A DNA stretch of 24,554 nt, from the NCBI GenBank assembly GCA_964445255.1, contig CAYUKM010000030.1:1-24554 (forward strand), read 5' to 3'. A program made the translations under genes and the position numbers. Within the stretch, counting starts at the first letter, position 1. The number at the start of each line of letters is the position of its first letter. Shown piece by piece: positions 1 through 7,604 of this stretch. The DNA is from SHLQ01 sp964445255 (GTDB taxonomy: Bacteria; Actinomycetota; Acidimicrobiia; Acidimicrobiales; SHLQ01). The notes under the pieces were generated by a model. It did not search any database and had not been told where the DNA came from. It saw only the letters and a list, made by a program, of their open reading frames with translations.

Positions 1-2124
1 GATCATCAGGCCGTACGTGTCACCCAAGATCTCTGCGGCATCGTCGTGCAGCAACGTGACCTCTTGGCGGCCGTTCTTGCGATCGGCGTAGTCGTTGTGC
101 ATGTTCGCTTCCATCGGCCCGGGCCGATAGAGCGCAACGAGCGCAGCCACATCATCGAACTCGGTCGGGCCGAGTGACTTCATTAGCGCTCGCATCGGAG
201 TCGATTCCAGCTGGAAGACGCCAATCGTGTCGCCCTGCTGCAACAACTCGTAGGTCTTGGCGTCCTCGAGATCGACGTTGTCGATGTCGACCTCGACACC
301 TTGAGTGAGCTTGATCATCTGGATCGTGTCTTCGATGACGTCTAGGTTGCGCAGCCCAAGGAAGTCCATCTTGAGCAGGCCAAGCTCCTCCACCCCGTTC
401 ATCTCGTACTGGGTGACCACCGGTGCGTCTTCGATGTCTTGGCCGGCCTCTGGCTTGCGTTGGATCGGCAGGTAATCGGTCAGTGGGTCTTTGGTGATCA
501 CCACCGCCGCGGCATGGATACCGTCGGATCGTCGAAGCCCCTCAAGGCCCTTGGCTACCTCGACCACCTCTGCGACCACCGGGTCGGTGCTCACCATGTC
601 GCGCAAGTCCCCAGCTTGGGCGTAACCGCCCTCGTACTTGGGGTGCTTCTCGAAGCAATACTGCAACGGCGTGTCGCGACCCATGATCAGCGGCGGCATG
701 GCCTTGGCCACCTTGTCGCCCACCGCGTAGGGATAGCCGAGTACTCGAGCGGCGTCACGGACGGCAGCTCGAGCCTTGATCTGGCTGAACGTCACGATCT
801 GCGCGACGTGGTCTCGTCCATAGCGCTCGGCGCAATAGCGGATCATCTTGTCCCGGTAGCGCGAGTCGAAGTCCATATCGATATCGGGCATCGAAATACG
901 GCTCGGGTTCAAGAACCGCTCGAAGAGCAAGTCGTACTTGATCGGGTCGAGGTCGGTGATCCACAAGCAATATGCCACCGCACATCCCGCAGCAGAGCCA
1001 CGCCCTGGTCCAACCCGGATGTCTTGATCGCGTGCGTACTTGATCAGGTCCCACGTGATGATGAAGTAGGACGAGAAGCCCATGTTCTTGATGACGTCGA
1101 GCTCGAACAGCAGACGTTGGCGGATCTCATCGGTAATGCCGCCCTCGCCCCAACGCTTCTTGGCGCCCTCCATCGTGAGGTGCAACAAGTACTCGTCGTC
1201 ATCGGCGAACCCGTCGGGCAGCGGGAAGCTCGGAAGTTGTGGTTCGCCGAACTCGATCTCGACGTTGCAGCGTTCAGCGATCCACAACGAGTTGTCGCAG
1301 GCCACCTCGACCTCGCGCCACATATGACGCATCTCCGCTGCCGACTTCAGGTAGTGCTGGTCGCCATGGAACTTGAAGCGGTCTGGGTCGGATCGAAGTG
1401 AACCGGTCTGCACGCACAACAGCGCGTCGTGGGCTGCATGGTCGACCTGGTGGGTGTAGTGGCTGTCATTGGTCGCAAGGATCGGAGCGCCGATCTTCTT
1501 TGCGATCTGCAACAGCTGCGGGTTGGTGCGAATCTGCTCGGGTATCCCATGGTCTTGGAGTTCGATGAAGAGGTTGTCGCGGCCAAAGATATCTTGCAGT
1601 CGTCCAGCCCGGTTTACCGCCTCGTCGAAGTTGCCTTGCAGAAGTGCCTGGAGGACCTGCCCGCCGAGGCAACCCGTCGTGGCAATGACGCCTTCGGAGT
1701 ATTGCTCGAGTAGCTCCCAATCGACACGAGGCTTGTAGTGGTAGCCCGTCATGAACGCTTCTGAAGCGAGCTGGATCATGTTCTTGTAGCCGGTGTTGTT
1801 CTCGGCCAACAAAATCAGGTGGTAATAAAGCTTCTTTCCACCGTCGGTACTGCCACCCGAGTCGTCCATGCGGCCTCGGCGTGAAAGCCGCTCGGAACGA
1901 TGGTCGTGGGCCATGTAGGCCTCGGTGCCGATGATCGGCTTGATGCCCGCCTTGTTGCACGCCTTGTAGAAGTCGAGCACGCCATACATGTTGCCGTGAT
2001 CGGTGATGCCGAGCGCTGGCTGACCATCAGCGGCCGCCGCCGCGACGAGATCGTCCAAGCGCGACGCTCCATCGAGCATCGAAAACTCGGTATGCACATG
2101 AAGATGGGTAAACGAGCCAGGCAT
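1..2124 (-). CDS. dnaE: DNA polymerase III alpha subunit, N-terminal 708 residues (runs off the left edge)
   Basis: This is the replicative polymerase catalytic subunit, cut by the window edge at residue 708. The ATG at 2124 gives the classic N-terminus THLHVHTEFSMLDG of the PHP domain (about residues 5-280). All nine PHP metal ligands that I recall for Mycobacterium tuberculosis DnaE1 are present: H9, H11, D18, H43, E68, H102, C152, D220 and H222, so the domain should be an active proofreading exonuclease. The palm follows with the catalytic motif PDIDMDFD (D416 and D418) and the third aspartate in KMDFLGL (D587); RPGPM lies further on. The gene starts 37 bases after the stop of the phosphodiesterase-like gene, so it is probably the last visible member of that unit. 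No strong Shine-Dalgarno sequence is seen. The usual family length is about 1,150-1,200 residues, so over a third of the protein is outside the window. Confidence 0.97.
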   Translation of the reverse strand, partial: MPGSFTHLHVHTEFSMLDGASRLDDLVAAAAADGQPALGITDHGNMYGVLDFYKACNKAGIKPIIGTEAYMAHDHRSERLSRRGRMDDSGGSTDGGKKLYYHLILLAENNTGYKNMIQLASEAFMTGYHYKPRVDWELLEQYSEGVIATTGCLGGQVLQALLQGNFDEAVNRAGRLQDIFGRDNLFIELQDHGIPEQIRTNPQLLQIAKKIGAPILATNDSHYTHQVDHAAHDALLCVQTGSLRSDPDRFKFHGDQHYLKSAAEMRHMWREVEVACDNSLWIAERCNVEIEFGEPQLPSFPLPDGFADDDEYLLHLTMEGAKKRWGEGGITDEIRQRLLFELDVIKNMGFSSYFIITWDLIKYARDQDIRVGPGRGSAAGCAVAYCLWITDLDPIKYDLLFERFLNPSRISMPDIDMDFDSRYRDKMIRYCAERYGRDHVAQIVTFSQIKARAAVRDAARVLGYPYAVGDKVAKAMPPLIMGRDTPLQYCFEKHPKYEGGYAQAGDLRDMVSTDPVVAEVVEVAKGLEGLRRSDGIHAAAVVITKDPLTDYLPIQRKPEAGQDIEDAPVVTQYEMNGVEELGLLKMDFLGLRNLDVIEDTIQMIKLTQGVEVDIDNVDLEDAKTYELLQQGDTIGVFQLESTPMRALMKSLGPTEFDDVAALVALYRPGPMEANMHNDYADRKNGRQEVTLLHDDAAEILGDTYGLMI

Positions 2125-2161
2125 CGAGTACTCAAACTACACGTTCGTAATTGCGCCCGCG

Positions 2162-3280
2162 CTAGTTGGAGACGTGGTGGAGTACGGGCACCAGCATTTC
2201 GGCCTCGGTGAGCGATCCGTGTCGCCCGACTAGGCGGTCCACGTGTGCTTCGCCAGGGTCATCAAAGCCGAATGGCTCGTGGGGAATGAGTGCCACATCA
2301 CCGAGACGACTTCGGGCATCGTGTGACACCGTTGGACCAAACCAGCCATCGTCAACAACCTGATCCTGCGTACGGATCCAGGCGCGATCCCCGTAGTGCT
2401 CGCGAGCCGCCGCGGCAAGCTCCTCGGTTGCACCAGCACGAGCGTGTAGCCAACGGAAGCGCGCCTCACCTGATCGGTAGGCGGTCAGCGCCAACAGTTC
2501 ATCGTCGACCGCCACGATCTCAGGCGCGTGGATCTGTCCGTGATCTGCGGTCACGACCAGAGCGGTCTGTGGCGGCAGGGCACGGATCAATTCAGAAACC
2601 AGCCAGTCGCAGAACCGGAGCTCAAGATCGAAATACGTGCCCGTAAAACCGTGGATATGAGCCACGTGATCCAGGCCGTCATAGTACGCATAGACGTGAC
2701 TCGCACCATCGTCGAGTTGCTCGCGCACTCCAGCCACGAGTGAGGACGGATGCTCGATGCCCCGATACGGGGCGTCGCCGAGGTAGGCCTCGGTAAAGGC
2801 CGAGCCAATGAACTGACGGTTGCCCACGACACGCCATTGCGGTCCGCCAGCAAAGGTCGCCATCACCTGAATGTCGCTTGGCTGGACCGTCCGGCGATGA
2901 TCGCCAGCTTGGGTGGTCCAACGCAGAGCGTTCATAACGGAGCCGCCGGCGGGGAACCGATAGCCGACGATCCCGTGCTCGCCGGGAGGCGCTCCCGTGG
3001 AGATCGTCGTCAGCGCTGTAGCCGTTGTCGACGGCGCGCTCGTAGTCGCAGACGATCCCTGCATCGCGGTGAGCGTCGGGGCGTGCTCGGAGTGCTCGCG
3101 CAGCTGGACCCAACCGAGCGAGTCCAAGACGAGCACAACGCAACGCGGAGCCGCTACCACCTCGTCTGGCACCAACGGTGTTGCTGTACCCCAGGTCAAC
3201 GACGGAATCACCGACGCGTTCCCGCCATCGCCGTAGTCCGGCGCGGTGAGCTGAGGGTCCGAAGTCATATCAGTCATCAT
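2162..3280 (-). CDS. Alkaline-phosphatase-superfamily phosphodiesterase / nucleotide pyrophosphatase-like protein
   Basis: This 372-residue protein has the metal-site pattern of the type I phosphodiesterase/nucleotide pyrophosphatase family. Visible are VLVLDSLGW with a first metal aspartate (D53), the nucleophile region STTATALTTISTG (T86 as likely nucleophile), the second-site motif YYDGLDHVAHIHG (D204, H208), TADHG (D246, H247), and a late GRHG histidine (H354). Family members hydrolyse phosphodiester or pyrophosphate bonds using two zinc ions. No signal peptide or membrane segment is visible, so it is probably cytoplasmic and its natural substrate is unknown. The ATG overlaps the stop of the rluD-like gene as ATGA, indicating translational coupling, and dnaE follows 37 bases later. 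A homologue between rluD and dnaE is, as far as I recall, common in actinobacteria. The family is well supported; the exact reaction is not. Confidence 0.85.
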   Translation of the reverse strand: MMTDMTSDPQLTAPDYGDGGNASVIPSLTWGTATPLVPDEVVAAPRCVVLVLDSLGWVQLREHSEHAPTLTAMQGSSATTSAPSTTATALTTISTGAPPGEHGIVGYRFPAGGSVMNALRWTTQAGDHRRTVQPSDIQVMATFAGGPQWRVVGNRQFIGSAFTEAYLGDAPYRGIEHPSSLVAGVREQLDDGASHVYAYYDGLDHVAHIHGFTGTYFDLELRFCDWLVSELIRALPPQTALVVTADHGQIHAPEIVAVDDELLALTAYRSGEARFRWLHARAGATEELAAAAREHYGDRAWIRTQDQVVDDGWFGPTVSHDARSRLGDVALIPHEPFGFDDPGEAHVDRLVGRHGSLTEAEMLVPVLHHVSN

Positions 3281-4212
3281 GGCGCAACGGCACCCGCGTC
3301 CGGTGGCCCCAACCCCTCGACAAAGTTCGCAAGGTCTGCGGGCAAGGGCGACTGAAACGCCATGGCCTCGCCTGTACCGGGATGGTCGAAGCCCAGTTCA
3401 CTTGCGTGAAGCGCGGGTCTGTCCAAACCCAGAGCATCGCGGCCTCCGCCATAGCGGGTGTCACCGACAACCGGATGGTGGATGGCTTCGAGGTGCACAC
3501 GAATCTGGTGTGTGCGTCCGGTATCGAGCGTGCACGCGAACAGCGTGAGGTTTGGCTCGTCCCACCGAGCGAGTACCTCGTAACTCGTGCGGGCGCTCTT
3601 GCCATCTTGTCGCACGACAATGCGGGTCGGATCGCGAATCGCTCGACCTAGGGGTGCCTCGATGACGCCGCGATCGGTCTTTGGCTGGCCCCACCCAAAG
3701 GTCAGATAGCGCCGGTCGACCCGGCGTTCGCGCAGCTGATCGGTCAACGACTCGTACGCTCGCTGCGAACGAGCGATCACAAATACTCCTGATGTTCCCT
3801 TGTCGAGTCGATGAACGATGCCGGGCCGTTCCTTCTCCCCGATGTCGGACACCTCGGGAAATCGTGCCAAAACGCCTTGGGCGATCGTGCCTTCTCGGTT
3901 GCCAGCGCCGGGATGTACGACGAGGCCGGGTTGTTTGTCGACGACGATGACGTCGTCATCGACATAGGCAAACTCCAGTGGGACCGATAGGTCCGGAGTG
4001 AGTGCGGTGTCATCACTGCCCACGGCGTCGGGGATCTCAATTACCTGACCAGCGCTGAGTCGTTGCGATGCTTTTGCGACCGGCCGCCCATCTACCAGTA
4101 TCTGTTCGTCATCGATGGCCCGGACTGCGACCGAGCGACTCACTCCGGTAAGCATCGCGACGACTCGATCAGCCCGCTCGCCGTCGAGTGCCTCTGGGAG
4201 AGCGCTATTCAC
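3277..4212 (-). CDS. rluD: RluD-like 23S rRNA pseudouridine synthase (GTG start)
   Basis: The 311-residue protein has an N-terminal S4 RNA-binding domain (about residues 12-65) followed by an RluA/RluD catalytic domain. The catalytic aspartate is D137 in HRLDKGTSG, and the family motif RTHQIRVHL is present further on. RluD isomerises uridines in helix 69 of 23S rRNA in the cytoplasm; whether this copy has that exact target cannot be told from sequence, as RluA/C/D paralogues share the fold. I choose GTG at 4212, which overlaps the lspA stop by 8 bases; an upstream ATG at 4299 would add 29 poorly conserved residues overlapping lspA deeply. Position directly after lspA is the standard arrangement in many bacteria. 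Its own stop overlaps the next gene's start. Confidence 0.9.
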   Translation of the reverse strand: MNSALPEALDGERADRVVAMLTGVSRSVAVRAIDDEQILVDGRPVAKASQRLSAGQVIEIPDAVGSDDTALTPDLSVPLEFAYVDDDVIVVDKQPGLVVHPGAGNREGTIAQGVLARFPEVSDIGEKERPGIVHRLDKGTSGVFVIARSQRAYESLTDQLRERRVDRRYLTFGWGQPKTDRGVIEAPLGRAIRDPTRIVVRQDGKSARTSYEVLARWDEPNLTLFACTLDTGRTHQIRVHLEAIHHPVVGDTRYGGGRDALGLDRPALHASELGFDHPGTGEAMAFQSPLPADLANFVEGLGPPDAGAVAP

Positions 4213-4723
4213 GGGATCCGAGGATCGCCACCACGATTCCACCCACGACGATGGCGACGTCGGCGATATTGAATACGGGCCAAAAGTCCCCGATCTCAAG
4301 GAAGTCGATCACAGCACCTCCTAGGAAGCCATCGCCTTCTCGAAAGGCCCGATCGATGACATTGCCGATAGCCCCGCCTTGGATCAGCCCAAGTCCAGTA
4401 ACCACCGAGCGCTGAACCACCTTGCCGACAACGAAGACCATGCCAATACTCACGATGATCGCGAGCACGCCAAAGATCGGACCGAAGCCCTCCCCCAAAG
4501 AGAAGGCGGATCCCCGATTAAAGACGAGTCGCAGAGCTGAACCGAAAGGACCGTCGATCTGTTCGTCTGCGAGGGCGCTCAGCGCCCACGCCTTCGTTAC
4601 CTGGTCGATGAGGATCACCGCAAGCGAGGTCGCGACAAGTTGCCATCGCCGAGCGACTACCTCAGCCGGCTCAAGGTCCAGCGGCGGCGAAAACTCGGTC
4701 TCGTTAGCGGCGCCCGAGGCCAC
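4205..4723 (-). CDS. lspA: Lipoprotein signal peptidase (signal peptidase II)
   Basis: LspA is an inner-membrane aspartic protease that cleaves the signal peptide of diacylglyceryl-modified prolipoproteins. The 172-residue protein has about four membrane segments (near residues 28-45, 82-100, 105-122 and 148-168). The catalytic dyad is D124 in GNVIDR and D155 in FNIADVAI; the conserved ILIDQVTK of the first membrane helix and FNRGSAFSL are also present. The start is GTG at 4723, preceded by GGAG about ten bases upstream, and the gene overlaps the end of the DksA-like gene by 20 bases. About 25 hydrophilic residues precede the first helix. Its 3' end overlaps the rluD-like start by 8 bases, so the genes are probably co-translated. 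Confidence 0.95.
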   Translation of the reverse strand: MASGAANETEFSPPLDLEPAEVVARRWQLVATSLAVILIDQVTKAWALSALADEQIDGPFGSALRLVFNRGSAFSLGEGFGPIFGVLAIIVSIGMVFVVGKVVQRSVVTGLGLIQGGAIGNVIDRAFREGDGFLGGAVIDFLEIGDFWPVFNIADVAIVVGGIVVAILGSRE

Positions 4724-5324
4724 CGACTTTGAACTCCACGCGCTGCGAAGCCCACGGAATGGCTTCTAGTCGCTCTTTGGGAATCGGCTTGCCCGATTCG
4801 ATGCATACGCCGTACACGCCAAGTTCGATGCGTTTCAATGCAGCGTCGATCTCATCGACGGCCTGCTGCGCTTGAGCGCTGAGGGCGAGATCCCGCTCGC
4901 GCTCGACAGCGAGTGTGTCGCCTTCGCCGGACTCTTCATCAAACTGCACATCTCCGGGCTCCCGATTGAGCACCAATGAGTCTGCTTCTTCTTTGTATGA
5001 GGCGGCCGAGCGGGTGTACTTCTCTCGTTCCCGTAACAGTTCTTCTTTTTGCTTTTTGATGAAAGGCTTCTTGAAGGCCTTCGTTGAGACCTTCTTGTCT
5101 TCCTTTAGCTTGGCTGCGGCGGCGGCCTGAGCCTCATCAACTTTTTGCACTGCGCTCTTTACCACTGGGGCTTTCTTTGCCGGAGCCTTCTTCTTTGCCG
5201 GAGCCTTCTTTTTGGCCGCCGCTTTCTTCTTCGCCGGAGCATTCTTCTTCGCCACGGCCTTCTTTTTGGCCGCCGCTTTCTTCTTCGCCGGAGCCTTCTT
5301 CTTTGCGGCTGCTTTCTTTGCCAC
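4704..5324 (-). CDS. DksA/TraR-family protein with a histone-H1-like Lys/Ala tail and no intact zinc finger
   Basis: The 206-residue product has two parts. Residues 1-57 are almost pure Ala, Lys and Pro, built from eight AxAKKK hexapeptides like the tail of histone H1 or actinobacterial HupB. Residues 85-206 are a coiled-coil-rich segment ending in a DksA/TraR-type C-terminus (LGVYGVCIESGKPIPKERL). The usual four zinc cysteines are lost: C174 is the only cysteine and the second pair is replaced by WASQRVEF. DksA/TraR proteins enter the RNA polymerase secondary channel; the tail would bind nucleic acid. The GTG at 5324 is chosen because GGAGAAAGGG lies 8 bases upstream; an ATG at 5381 would place this ribosome site inside the gene. 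It is the first gene of the lspA-rluD-dnaE unit. The family call is good; regulatory function is inferred. Confidence 0.85.
   Translation of the reverse strand: MAKKAAAKKKAPAKKKAAAKKKAVAKKNAPAKKKAAAKKKAPAKKKAPAKKAPVVKSAVQKVDEAQAAAAAKLKEDKKVSTKAFKKPFIKKQKEELLREREKYTRSAASYKEEADSLVLNREPGDVQFDEESGEGDTLAVERERDLALSAQAQQAVDEIDAALKRIELGVYGVCIESGKPIPKERLEAIPWASQRVEFKVGGLGRR
5169..5312 (-). repeat. Eight 18-bp in-frame tandem repeats coding AxAKKK
   Basis: Residues 5-52 of the DksA-like protein are eight consecutive hexapeptides (AAAKKK, APAKKK, AAAKKK, AVAKKN, APAKKK, AAAKKK, APAKKK, APAKKA). At the DNA level a block of 37 identical bases occurs at 5204-5240 and again at 5258-5294, exactly three units apart. 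This suggests expansion by slippage or unequal recombination, and copy number may vary between strains. Confidence 0.9.
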
Positions 5325-5332
5325 AGGACTAA

Positions 5333-5342
5333 CCCTTTCTCC
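5333..5342 (-). promoter_or_regulatory. Ribosome binding site that decides the DksA-like start
   Basis: On the minus strand GGAGAAAGGG ends 8 bases before the GTG at 5324. It is the best Shine-Dalgarno match in this region and argues against the upstream ATG at 5381. Confidence 0.75.
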
Positions 5343-5405
5343 ACCAGTACCGCTCACCAAAATGAACGTATGGGCAGGCACCTAGCTTGACGCCTTGAGG
5401 GCGAT

Positions 5406-5432
5406 AGTATAGGGGGCAGCTGCGCGGCTACC
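5406..5432 (-). promoter_or_regulatory. Candidate promoter (-10 TATACT) with an overlapping small hairpin
   Basis: In the 131-base gap between divIVA and the DksA-like gene the minus strand carries TATACT (5411 to 5406), a near-consensus -10 box. The -35 region 17 bases upstream (GTGGTA, 5434 to 5429) is weak. A short stem GGTAGC/GCTGCC with a six-base loop (5432 to 5415) lies just upstream of the -10; it has no T-run after it, so I do not call it a terminator. Transcription would start near 5399, giving a leader of about 75 bases and an independent promoter for the dksA-like, lspA, rluD unit. Confidence 0.45.
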
Positions 5433-5455
5433 ACGCACCCGAACCGACGAATTTC

Positions 5456-6934
5456 CTATCGCTCGATCGGCAATTGGTCCAAAGACGAGGCGAATTTGGC
5501 GACAAATCCTTCGCCTCCACCGGCCACATTGGCCGGTGGCGCAGCTGGGGCGGCGTCAGCAGCCTCGCCAACATCGGTGCCAAACAGTGCACCTGGCTCG
5601 TCGTCGAGTTCAATCACGTCGCCTTGATCGAGGTCTTCGACGGTAGCCATTGCCTGAGTCGCCTCAAGATCGATGGTCTCATCGCCTCCAGACAGTGCAG
5701 CCGCGCCGGCTACCGCACCGGCACCAGCTATGGCACCACCAACCAATCCCGCGACCGGTGGTGAATTTTCCACTTCTTCAACGACGACGTCTGGCATCGG
5801 CTCTACCGCAGCCTCAGGCTCCATCATCACCTCGGGCACCGACTCAGACTCGACATCGTCGACCGGTGGCTTGACCTCTGGCTCCTGAACCACTTCAGGA
5901 ATAGGGTCCGCATCGACGTCGGCCTCCACGAGAGACTCGGTCTCTATATCGTAGGGCTCGACCTCGTCGACGACGGGAATTGGTTCGGTATCGACCGACG
6001 GCTCCGGAACTGGCACCGCGTGCTGGGGAGCATCGGCATCGATGTCTTGATCATCGGCAGCGCCGAGACCGTCCACGGCGGGTGCGGTGGCAGCGGCCTG
6101 GGCAGCCACGTTTTTTTGAATTTCGATATCTGGGGCTGGGGCGACGTCAGCACCGCTGACGTTGCTGTGCTCAGGAGTAGGTTCGGGAGCCATCAAGGCA
6201 TCGTCGTCGGCCACGCGTTCGAGGTCTTGGATCGAGCCTGACATGCCAACCCGCAGGGCCTCGACGGCGGTGCGAACCCGAACTCGCTGGGCCTCGAGGT
6301 GCGCTTCAAGATCGGAAATATCGCCGAGTAGCTGAGAACGAACGCCTTCGAGCTGCGCGACCTCCTCGCGCACTGGTTCGCGCATCGAAGCGACCTCTTG
6401 TTGCGCGAGGTTTTCAATCTCGACAACACGCTCAGTGCTCGCTGTCTCCGCATCCGCGAGCAACGCCTCTGCGCGCAATCGCGACTCCGCGCTGCTCTGC
6501 TCGACCTCATCTGCTGCACGCTGACGAAGTGCCTCGGCCTCTTCGTGCGCAGCGGCTAACTCCTGTTCGGCCGCGGTGCGCATTTCCGCAGCAGCAGCTT
6601 CGGCCTCGGCCCGCGTGGTTTCGGCGTGTTGGGTTGCCGCACTGACCAATTCATCGGCGGTTGCCTGGGCATCGGCGGCCGTTTCATCGGCGAGACGTTG
6701 CGCCAAAACGAGGGTACGCCGTAGCTCACCTTCGGTCTCCGCGCTGGACCCACCAGCATCTTGAGGTCCGTTGGCCTCGTACTCAGCTATCCGCTGCTGG
6801 GCAGCTTCGTAACGCTCTTGTAGGTCTGCGACGTCGCTACGCAGGGTGGCCAAAAACGTGTCGACTCCGGCATAGTCGTACCCGCGCATGGCGGTTTCAA
6901 AGCGAACATCTCTCAATTGTCGAACGAGATCCAT
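5456..6934 (-). CDS. divIVA: DivIVA/Wag31-family polar growth and division-site protein with a long acidic extension
   Basis: The N-terminus (residues 1-45) has the DivIVA lipid-binding signature: a conserved RGYDYAGVDTFL motif followed by coiled coil. Residues 30-55 and about 65-225 are predicted coiled coil, very rich in Ala, Glu and Arg. From about 245 to 392 the chain is acidic and rich in Pro, Val and Glu; residues 394-417 form a Gly/Ala-rich hydrophobic patch; the end is again acidic, closing with FASSLDQLPIER. Actinobacterial DivIVA (Wag31) marks negative membrane curvature and directs polar wall synthesis. At 492 residues it is clearly longer than the roughly 260-residue mycobacterial Wag31. 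It lies 40 bases after sepF, its usual neighbourhood; yggT (usually between them) and ileS (often after divIVA) are missing. The family call rests mainly on the N-terminus and context. Confidence 0.85.
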   Translation of the reverse strand: MDLVRQLRDVRFETAMRGYDYAGVDTFLATLRSDVADLQERYEAAQQRIAEYEANGPQDAGGSSAETEGELRRTLVLAQRLADETAADAQATADELVSAATQHAETTRAEAEAAAAEMRTAAEQELAAAHEEAEALRQRAADEVEQSSAESRLRAEALLADAETASTERVVEIENLAQQEVASMREPVREEVAQLEGVRSQLLGDISDLEAHLEAQRVRVRTAVEALRVGMSGSIQDLERVADDDALMAPEPTPEHSNVSGADVAPAPDIEIQKNVAAQAAATAPAVDGLGAADDQDIDADAPQHAVPVPEPSVDTEPIPVVDEVEPYDIETESLVEADVDADPIPEVVQEPEVKPPVDDVESESVPEVMMEPEAAVEPMPDVVVEEVENSPPVAGLVGGAIAGAGAVAGAAALSGGDETIDLEATQAMATVEDLDQGDVIELDDEPGALFGTDVGEAADAAPAAPPANVAGGGEGFVAKFASSLDQLPIER

Positions 6935-6949
6935 GGCCCGACTCTAGTT

Positions 6950-6967
6950 CCGTTGCAGAGCCAACGG
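6950..6967 (-). other. Small perfect hairpin between sepF and divIVA
   Basis: Six-base arms CCGTTG and CAACGG enclose a six-base loop in the 40-base gap. No T-run follows on the minus strand, so it is more likely an mRNA stability or processing element than a terminator. It lies 15 bases upstream of the divIVA ATG. Confidence 0.4.
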
Positions 6968-6974
6968 GGTGTTC

Positions 6975-7574
6975 TCAGTAGTTGTCGCGATCCTCGTCTG
7001 CAACCTCGACCTCATCTGGGGTTAGGAGATAGACATCCTTGGCCACCTTCTCCATCTGGCCACCGAGGCCGTAACACAAGCCAGAACTGAAGTCGATCAA
7101 GCGACGGGCCAGGTCACGCTCCGCGCTCTGCATGTTGACGATGACAGGCTTAGGTTCGCGGAACGTGTCGGCGACGAGTTGAGCATCGTTGAACGACTGC
7201 GGAATGATCACCTCGGGCTTCACCGTCTTCGGGAGCGCGACTGCGCGCACCGTTCCAATCGCTGAACTCTCAGCAGGACGTGATGCCGGCTCATCGTCCA
7301 TGGGGATTGCGCGCACGGTGCCCTCCGATGTTGTTGATGATGATGACTGCGATCCCAGGGGCGCTGGATCCAGTGGCCGGACCGTTGGTTGTTGAACGCG
7401 AGGTTCGTTGGCTTGAGGCCGTCGAACCGCAGCCGCTGCGCGGTCAGCTCGGGTCTGCCCGGGTTCGGGGCGCGGGTTTGGACGGTTGGCGGCTGCATCG
7501 GCCGGACCGAGATCGTCTGGATACTCTTCGTTTAGGCCGAGCCAGACGACCGCTTTTTTGTAAAAGCCTGACAC
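6975..7574 (-). CDS. sepF: SepF, FtsZ-bundling membrane anchor
   Basis: SepF tethers FtsZ filaments to the membrane and is the main or only anchor in actinobacteria, which lack FtsA. The 199-residue protein starts with a short amphipathic helix (MSGFYKKAVVWLGL), has a disordered Pro/Arg-rich linker (about 20-115), and ends in the SepF core (about 118-189) with PKTVKPEVIIPQSFNDAQLVAD-type strand and helix and the glycine turn SSGLCYGLGGQMEKV. A motif GTVRA occurs twice in the linker (85 and 107). The start is GTG at 7574, set by GAGGAGG eight bases upstream. It sits 30 bases after yggS and 40 before divIVA, as in other actinobacterial clusters. It should bind the C-terminal FtsZ peptide encoded upstream. 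Confidence 0.95.
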   Translation of the reverse strand: MSGFYKKAVVWLGLNEEYPDDLGPADAAANRPNPRPEPGQTRADRAAAAVRRPQANEPRVQQPTVRPLDPAPLGSQSSSSTTSEGTVRAIPMDDEPASRPAESSAIGTVRAVALPKTVKPEVIIPQSFNDAQLVADTFREPKPVIVNMQSAERDLARRLIDFSSGLCYGLGGQMEKVAKDVYLLTPDEVEVADEDRDNY

Positions 7575-7582
7575 CGTTCAGA

Positions 7583-7589
7583 CCTCCTC
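7583..7589 (-). promoter_or_regulatory. Strong ribosome binding site of sepF
   Basis: GAGGAGG lies eight bases before the GTG at 7574 and fixes this non-ATG start. It suggests that SepF is translated efficiently on its own rather than only by coupling to yggS. Confidence 0.8.
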
Positions 7590-7604
7590 GTTCTTTGCTC
7601 AACA

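Noticed and set aside
439..1401. A 320-codon plus-strand open frame opposite dnaE
   Set aside because: It lies wholly across conserved polymerase motifs including PDIDMDFD; a GC-rich antisense shadow.
3277..4299. A 340-residue rluD-like reading from ATG 4299
   Set aside because: It would overlap lspA by 95 bases with no family similarity; GTG 4212 overlaps the lspA stop in the pattern typical here.
5169..5312. Regular 18-bp repeats as a possible CRISPR or satellite
   Set aside because: There are no spacers, and the repeats are in frame and encode a Lys/Ala tail.
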